A program made the position numbers and the translations under genes. A DNA stretch of 18,169 nt, taken from NCBI GenBank assembly GCA_007280315.1, contig QYQC01000170.1:1-18169 (forward strand). Direction: 5' to 3'. This DNA is from Betaproteobacteria bacterium. Its GTDB lineage: Bacteria > Pseudomonadota > Gammaproteobacteria > Burkholderiales > SG8-39. Each line of letters begins with the position of its first letter. Positions within the stretch are counted from its first letter, which is position 1. Below the pieces are notes generated by a model. That model made no database searches. It saw only the letters and a list, made by a program, of their open reading frames with translations, and had not been told where the DNA came from. Of this stretch, positions 14,320 to 18,169 are shown piece by piece.

Positions 14320-15579
14320 ATGAACGAAACACAGGAAATCAAAAAGAAAGTCTGGAGCATGGTGGGGCGCGACCCCCGCACCATTCCGCTGGACGAAATC
14401 GACTTGTCGCATCCGGGTATCTGGCAGGCCAACGAATACTTGCCGTTTCTGGAGCGCCTGCGCAGGGAAGACCCGGTTCACTACTGCAAGTCGTCGGCAG
14501 TCGGCCCCTATTGGTCGGTGACCAAATATGCCGACATCATGCAGGTGGATACCTCACCTGACATTTATTCTTCCGAACCCACGATCGGTATTCTCGATAC
14601 CAACGCGGAAAACGTCTATCCCATGTTCATCGCCATGGATCCACCCAGGCATGACGAGCAACGCAAGGTGGTGCAGGGCGTGGTGGCGCCGATGAACCTG
14701 AAAAAACTGGAAAGCGTCATCCGGCAGCGGGCGTGCGCCATCCTCGATGGGCTGCCCCTGGGCGAGAAATTCAACTGGGTGGAACGAGTATCCATCGAGC
14801 TGACCACGCAGATGCTCGCGACGCTGTTTGATTTCCCCTTCGAGGACCGCCGCAAACTGACCAGGTGGTCGGACGCGTTCACCGCCATACCGGGCCGGGG
14901 GATCATCGATTCGTACGAACAGAGGCAGGAATTGGTCGAGGAGTGCCAGGTGTATTTCACCCGCCTGTGGAACGAGCGCGTCAACCGGGAACCCGGCAAC
15001 GACCTGGTGTCCATGCTCGCCCACGGCGAGGCAACGCGCGACATGCCGCCGAAGGAATACCTCGGCAACGTGATCCTGCTGATCGTCGGCGGCAACGACA
15101 CCACCCGCAATTCGCTCTCCGGCGGCGTGCTGGCACTGAATGAAAACCCCGGTGAATACCAGAAGTTGCGCGACAACCCGGGCCTGATTCCCAACATGGT
15201 GTCGGAAATCATTCGCTGGCAAACTCCCCTCGCCCACATGCGCCGCACCGCGAAAGTGGACACGGTTCTGGGCGGAAAAACCATCAAAGCAGGCGACAAG
15301 GTGGTCATGTGGTATGCCTCCGGAAACCGGGACGAGGATGCGATCGTGCGCGCCAATGAGTTCTTGATCGATCGTCCCAATGCACGCATGCATCTGAGCT
15401 TCGGCTTCGGCATTCACCGCTGCATGGGTAATCGCCTGGCCGAAATGCAACTGCGCATCGTGTGGGAAGAAATCATGCGGCGCTTTCACGCCGTAGAGGT
15501 GGTGGGTGAACCGAAACGTATCTACTCCAGCTTTGTCAAAGGCTATTCCGAACTGCCGGTAATGGTGCACCCGTTGTAA
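14320..15579 (+). CDS. cyp153: Cytochrome P450 of the CYP153 family (terminal hydroxylase)
   Basis: A 419-residue soluble bacterial P450. Landmarks: FIAMDPPRHDEQRKVVQGVV near 105 (C-helix region), I-helix LIVGGNDTTRNSLSGG with Gly258-Asn-Asp-Thr-Thr262, the ExxR pair Glu296/Arg299 in SEIIRWQTPLAHMRR, KVVMWYASGNRDED, and the heme loop FGFGIHRCMGNRLAE with thiolate Cys368. The GGNDTTRNS, IIRWQTPLA and MWYASGNRDE wordings are those I associate with CYP153, enzymes that hydroxylate terminal carbons of medium-chain alkanes, fatty acids or cyclic terpenes. It is a little shorter than many CYP153 proteins owing to a short N-terminus. The ATG at 14320 has GGAG seven bases upstream; the ATG at 14314 is only one base from it. 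It follows its ferredoxin by 56 bp, implying one transcript. The exact substrate is not readable here. Confidence 0.9.
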   Translation: MNETQEIKKKVWSMVGRDPRTIPLDEIDLSHPGIWQANEYLPFLERLRREDPVHYCKSSAVGPYWSVTKYADIMQVDTSPDIYSSEPTIGILDTNAENVYPMFIAMDPPRHDEQRKVVQGVVAPMNLKKLESVIRQRACAILDGLPLGEKFNWVERVSIELTTQMLATLFDFPFEDRRKLTRWSDAFTAIPGRGIIDSYEQRQELVEECQVYFTRLWNERVNREPGNDLVSMLAHGEATRDMPPKEYLGNVILLIVGGNDTTRNSLSGGVLALNENPGEYQKLRDNPGLIPNMVSEIIRWQTPLAHMRRTAKVDTVLGGKTIKAGDKVVMWYASGNRDEDAIVRANEFLIDRPNARMHLSFGFGIHRCMGNRLAEMQLRIVWEEIMRRFHAVEVVGEPKRIYSSFVKGYSELPVMVHPL

Positions 15580-15682
15580 ACCATGGAAAGGCCTCGGTAA
15601 AGAATCTCACCGGTGCTGGAATAAACTCTGCTGTCCGGCTGTTTGATCATGCGCGACAACTTTTCTCCAGCAGGGGGACGCC

Positions 15683-15772
15683 ATGAAGAAAGCACTTAGA
15701 GGCCATTTCAGAATTACCGAAATGGCCCCTGACTTAGGGGAGTATGAGGGGAGATATCCCCTCATTTTGTAA
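15683..15772 (+). CDS. Possible 29-residue ORF of unknown function
   Basis: An ATG at 15683 preceded by AGGGGGA at a good distance opens a frame of 29 codons ending in TAA at 15770-15772 (begins MKKALRGHFRITEMAP, ends RYPLIL). Start, Shine-Dalgarno and Lys-rich N-terminus look genuine, but most of its codons lie inside two hairpins. It could be a small protein, a truncated gene start left in front of a repeat, or a chance reading of structured DNA. Confidence 0.3.
   Translation: MKKALRGHFRITEMAPDLGEYEGRYPLIL
15701..15727. repeat. Perfect 9-bp hairpin
   Basis: GGCCATTTC (15701-15709) and GAAATGGCC (15719-15727) form a perfect stem with a 9-base loop. No T-run follows, so it is not an intrinsic terminator by itself. 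It lies 17 bases before the second hairpin. Confidence 0.65.
15744..15768 (+). terminator. Intrinsic-terminator-like hairpin downstream of the P450
   Basis: ATGAGGGGA (15744-15752), loop GATA, TCCCCTCAT (15757-15765), then T-rich sequence (TTTT at 15765-15768). Stem, tight loop and T-run suit Rho-independent termination on the plus strand. It lies 165 bp after the P450 stop, and also overlaps the possible 29-codon ORF. Confidence 0.55.
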
Positions 15773-15788
15773 TAGGCTCTTAGAACCT

Positions 15789-15907
15789 GTTGCAGAATGA
15801 AATGTCATTCTGAGGGCGAAGCCCGAAGAATCTGCTTCTCGCTTTGTTTTACAGCAGATTCCTCGCTCTGCTCGGAATGACAATTTTCGAGGTTGGCATT
15901 TTGCAAC
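15789..15907. repeat. Interspersed inverted-repeat element (MITE-like)
   Basis: Outer arms GTTGCAGAATG (15789-15799) and CATTTTGCAAC (15897-15907) match with one mismatch. Inside, a left arm starting TGTCATTCTGAG (from 15803) and ending GAATCTGCT pairs with a right arm AGCAGATTC...GAATGACA (15853-15882). The core wording, GTCATTCTGAG ... GAATCTGC, is that of small palindromic elements scattered in many bacterial genomes and often mis-annotated as small proteins. It encodes nothing by itself. No target-site duplication is evident. The element ends 33 bp before the sigma-factor start codon. Confidence 0.7.
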
Positions 15908-15925
15908 GATTTCTTGGTCCGGCAT

Positions 15926-15934
15926 TGCTATGAT
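15926..15934 (+). promoter_or_regulatory. Extended -10 promoter element before the sigma-factor gene
   Basis: TGCTATGAT (15926-15934) matches the extended -10 form TGnTATAAT with one mismatch. The -10 ends six bases before the ATG at 15941, so transcription would begin at or next to the start codon. No -35 at proper spacing was found. Confidence 0.4.
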
Positions 15935-15940
15935 GCTCTG

Positions 15941-16435
15941 ATGGAGAGCGCAGAGATCATCGCCCATATCCCTCGCCTGCGGCGTTATGCGCGCGCCCTG
16001 GCGGGTGACAGCCAGCGGGCCGATGATCTGGTGCAGGATACGCTCGAGCGCGCGCTGGTGAAATTCTATTTGTGGCGGCGCGGAAGCGACTTGCGCGCCT
16101 GGCTGTTCACCATTATGCACAACGTGTTCATCAATCAGCTGAAGGCGCGGCGCGAACTGGCTCTGGACGAGGCGGTCGAACACGGGCTGCAAAGCCCGCC
16201 GCAGTCCGACCCGTTCGAGCTGCGCGATCTGGACGCGGCGCTAAGGCAACTGCCGGCAGAGCAGCGCGAAGTCCTGCTGTTGGTGGGATTGGAGCAACTC
16301 AGCTATGCCGAGGTGAGCAAGGCCTTGAGCATTCCAGTCGGCACCGTGATGTCGCGCCTGTCACGCGGGCGCGAACGCCTGCGCACCGTGATGTCGGGCG
16401 CCGCCACCGTAACCAGCCTCAAGGCAGTGAAATGA
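15941..16435 (+). CDS. ECF-type RNA polymerase sigma factor
   Basis: A 164-residue group IV sigma factor. Region 2 spans about residues 10-80, with ADDLVQDTLERAL (region 2.2 core-binding) and LRAWLFTIMHNVFINQLKAR (2.3-2.4, -10 recognition). Region 4 spans about 105-155, with LPAEQREVLLLVGLEQLSYA and the helix-turn-helix EVSKALSIPVGTVMSRLSRGRERL. The spacer between them is short, and region 3 is absent, as expected for the ECF class. The ATG at 15941 gives a normal N-terminus (MESAEIIAHIPRLRRYA); an upstream in-frame ATG at 15893 lies within the repeat element and adds unrelated residues. No Shine-Dalgarno is seen. The stop overlaps the anti-sigma start (ATGA). Its regulon and stimulus are unknown. 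Confidence 0.93.
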   Translation: MESAEIIAHIPRLRRYARALAGDSQRADDLVQDTLERALVKFYLWRRGSDLRAWLFTIMHNVFINQLKARRELALDEAVEHGLQSPPQSDPFELRDLDAALRQLPAEQREVLLLVGLEQLSYAEVSKALSIPVGTVMSRLSRGRERLRTVMSGAATVTSLKAVK

Positions 16436-17178
16436 GCAATCTAAGCGAAACCGATCTGCACGCTTATGTTGATGGGCAGCTGGACGACGCGCGCCGGGTT
16501 CAGGTGGAGGCGCATCTGGCGCACGATGCGGCGGCGACCGAACGCGTGCACCTCTGGCGCGCGCAAAACGAAGCGCTGCGCGCGATCTACAACGCGGTGC
16601 TGAACGAACCGGTGCCGCAGCGGCTGGTCGCGGCGCGTCCATCGCGGGGCCGCTGGCCGCAGTACGCGTTGGCTGCCGGCGTGGTGGGGCTCGCGTTCGG
16701 GCTGGGCTGGATGTCGCACGCCTACCGTAGCGATCGGTTTGCGGAGGCGATGGCGCTGCCGCGCCGGGCCGCCGTTGCCTACGCGGTGTACGCTCCCGAA
16801 GTGCGGCACCCGGTGGAAGTCGGCGCGGAACAGCAGGACCATCTGGTGAAGTGGCTGTCCAAGCGCCTGGGGAACGAATTGAAGGTGCCGCTGCTGACGC
16901 AGCAGGGATTCGATCTGGTGGGCGGGCGGCTGCTGCCCGACACCAAGGGGCCAGGCGCACAGCTGATGTACCAGGACAAGAAAGGCCAGCGCATCACGCT
17001 GTACGTCTCGCTAAGGAGCGCCGAGCCGCGTGACACCGCCTTCCGCTTCAGCCAGGAAGGCGAGGTCGCGGTGTTCTATTGGATCGACGGCAAACTCGGC
17101 TACGCATTGTCTGGAGAGATGGACCGTGCGAGTCTTCTGGCGGTGGCCAGCGTCGTATACCGCCAGCTCAATCCTTAA
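16432..17178 (+). CDS. Membrane-bound anti-sigma factor
   Basis: A 248-residue protein translated through a four-base overlap with the sigma gene. Residues 1-55 form the cytoplasmic anti-sigma domain (TDLHAYVDGQLDDARRVQVE, then HLAHDAAATERVHLWRAQNE); it lacks the cysteine pair of zinc-binding anti-sigma domains. One membrane segment lies at about 76-96 (YALAAGVVGLAFGLGWMSHA). The remaining 150 residues are periplasmic and resemble the sensor part of this anti-sigma type (VKWLSKRLGNELKVP, GRLLPDTKGPGAQLMYQD, FYWIDGKLGYALSG). It should hold the sigma factor inactive until an envelope or oxidative signal relieves it. Its stop codon lies one base from the stop of the convergent secreted-protein gene. 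Confidence 0.88.
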   Translation: MSNLSETDLHAYVDGQLDDARRVQVEAHLAHDAAATERVHLWRAQNEALRAIYNAVLNEPVPQRLVAARPSRGRWPQYALAAGVVGLAFGLGWMSHAYRSDRFAEAMALPRRAAVAYAVYAPEVRHPVEVGAEQQDHLVKWLSKRLGNELKVPLLTQQGFDLVGGRLLPDTKGPGAQLMYQDKKGQRITLYVSLRSAEPRDTAFRFSQEGEVAVFYWIDGKLGYALSGEMDRASLLAVASVVYRQLNP

Positions 17179-17179
17179 G

Positions 17180-18169
17180 TCACGGTTTGTTAACCCAGAA
17201 TCCCGTCGCCGGGTCGAGTACCTTGGTGCCGAAGTTGAGATAGCCCTTCGATGAAATGTACGTGGACAGAGTTCCTGCGCCATCGAGCGAGGGCGCGTAG
17301 AAGTACCAATTCAACTGCGCCGCATCCCAGGCCCACATCGTCGTAAAAGGCGTAACGGTGCTTGCGAGCGCATTGAACTGGCTTGGCGTCTTGTTGTCTC
17401 CGATGGCAATCAGGTTCCACCCCGACGCCATCGTCTGGAACGAGGTCGAGGTAATCGCCGTTCCGGCAGGCAACGGCGCCGTAAATGGGCTTGTTGCGTT
17501 GACCCAGAAGCCCTCGCCAGCGTTGATTGTGGTCAGCACGTCGTATCCTCTGCTGGTGGCGTAATCGACCAGCGCCTGTCCGACCAACGATGGCGCATAG
17601 AAGGCCCACTTGGCACCGGCGGCTATCCATTTCCAGACCGTAGTAAACTTTGCGGCATCGCCAAACACGGTGGCGACCGCGAGTGATCCGCCGGAACCGT
17701 TGCCCACCAGGTTCCAGCCGGCAACAATGCCCAAACTGCCGCCAGCGAGCGTCGTGCTCGTGGTTGACGAAACGGTGGTCACAGTCGTGGTCGTCGTAGG
17801 TGTCGCCGTTGTTGTTACGGGGATGACTCCGGGGGTGGAGCGTTCGTAAGAAAATCCGCCCGACCGTTGGCCCCAGGAGCGGAATTTGATGGCAAGGTAG
17901 ATGTCGTCCGTCTTCAGATGCAGCACCGCGTTCACTCCCGGAGTGGCAGGCGGGCCTCCCACGCTCTTGGCCCAGGTTTCCCAGTCGGCATAGGTGAGCG
18001 ATGCATAATTCGCGATGCTGCCGGAGGCCCACTCGGTATCGGTCGGGCTGAAGAACTGACTGAAGGAGCCTTCCTGCGCGATGTTGTACAGGCCCTCGCT
18101 GCCTCCGCGTATCAGCCAGACGCGGGACGTGATGCGATCCTGGTTGGCGGCCTGCGTCGGATCGGCGCC
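17180..18169 (-). CDS. Secreted-type protein with tandem C-terminal WNL module (N-terminus beyond the window)
   Basis: The frame is open from the TGA at 17180-17182 to the right edge, so at least 329 residues are present and the start is outside. The first 110 visible residues form one domain (SRVWLIRGGSEGLYNIA, SPTDTEWASGSIANYASLTY, DDIYLAIKFRSWG, GGFSYERSTP), which I have seen in extracellular bacterial proteins but cannot name. A Thr/Pro-rich linker (about 112-148) follows. Then comes a tandem module: first half GWNLVGNG...VWKWIAAGAKWAFYAPSL...GEGFWVNA, second half GWNLIAIGDN...MWAWDAAQLNWYFYAPSL...TGFWVNKP. By eye about two thirds of residues match the C-terminal module of the large protein at 510-3998. 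A GTG at 17962 could serve as an internal start but splits the first domain, so it is rejected. Confidence 0.85.
   Translation of the reverse strand, partial: GADPTQAANQDRITSRVWLIRGGSEGLYNIAQEGSFSQFFSPTDTEWASGSIANYASLTYADWETWAKSVGGPPATPGVNAVLHLKTDDIYLAIKFRSWGQRSGGFSYERSTPGVIPVTTTATPTTTTTVTTVSSTTSTTLAGGSLGIVAGWNLVGNGSGGSLAVATVFGDAAKFTTVWKWIAAGAKWAFYAPSLVGQALVDYATSRGYDVLTTINAGEGFWVNATSPFTAPLPAGTAITSTSFQTMASGWNLIAIGDNKTPSQFNALASTVTPFTTMWAWDAAQLNWYFYAPSLDGAGTLSTYISSKGYLNFGTKVLDPATGFWVNKP

Larger units (their letters stand above)
15580..15940. other. Repeat-rich gap between the P450 and the sigma-factor operon
   Basis: About 360 bp without a confident gene. From left to right: 100 bases of nothing recognisable; a possible 29-codon ORF (15683-15772); a hairpin at 15701-15727; a terminator-like hairpin at 15744-15768; an inverted-repeat element at 15789-15907; and the promoter region of the sigma factor up to 15940. 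The local base composition is more AT-rich than the flanking genes. Confidence 0.8.

Noticed and set aside
14554..15570. A 338-codon minus-strand frame opposite the P450
   Set aside because: It is His-rich antisense translation of a clear CYP153-type gene.
15734..16192. A 152-codon minus-strand frame across the repeat and the sigma gene
   Set aside because: Part of it is the reading of the interspersed inverted repeat (KLSFRAERGI type), and the rest is antisense to the sigma factor; such products are common false annotations.
1..18169. CRISPR array, tRNA/rRNA, prophage or integron structure
   Set aside because: No regularly spaced direct repeats, no tRNA-like cloverleaf and no integrase, transposase or phage structural genes were seen on either strand.

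Overview
The window is GC-rich bacterial chromosome with short intergenic gaps and no RNA genes, CRISPR arrays or intact insertion sequences that I can see. The gene families (NodT-type outer-membrane lipoprotein, DHA2/EmrA drug efflux, CYP153 P450, LVIVD-repeat secreted protein, ECF sigma/anti-sigma pair, UvrA with an extra-domain-type N-terminus) fit a free-living Gram-negative proteobacterium, most likely a betaproteobacterium (Burkholderiales/Rhodocyclales/Nitrosomonadales). This placement is inference from families and style, not from a marker gene.

Layout. (1) 1-439, minus: 5' part of a uvrA-type gene. (2) 510-3998, minus: a very large secreted protein with choice-of-anchor, two fibronectin III, FG-GAP/VCBS repeats and a C-terminal tandem WNL...GFWVN module. 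(3) 4324-6657, plus: a solitary VapB-type antitoxin, a secreted LVIVD-repeat protein directly behind it, and a one-membrane-segment protein of unknown function. (4) 13708 down to 6839, minus: a marR-nodT-emrA-emrB-type efflux operon followed on the same strand by a small helical protein and a two-gene ABC exporter. (5) 13943-15579, plus: a 2Fe-2S ferredoxin and a CYP153-family cytochrome P450, divergent from the marR operon. (6) 15580-15940: a gap with two hairpins, a possible 29-codon ORF, a terminator-like structure and an interspersed inverted-repeat element. (7) 15941-17178, plus: an ECF sigma factor and its membrane anti-sigma factor. (8) 17180 to the right edge, minus: a second secreted protein ending in the same tandem C-terminal module as the protein in (2).

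How the parts work together. The efflux cluster looks self-regulated: the marR promoter carries a perfect 12-bp palindrome between -35 and -10 and a second related dyad over the -35. The ferredoxin and P450 form a two-gene electron-transfer/hydroxylation unit (probably alkane, fatty-acid or terpene terminal hydroxylation) whose reductase is not in the window. The sigma/anti-sigma operon runs tail-to-tail into the second secreted-protein gene with a single base between stop codons.

The most interesting unexplained item is the roughly 180-residue C-terminal module shared by two otherwise unrelated exported proteins about 16 kb apart. It behaves like a mobile C-terminal cassette (surface anchoring, sorting or carbohydrate contact are all possible) and is worth following up.
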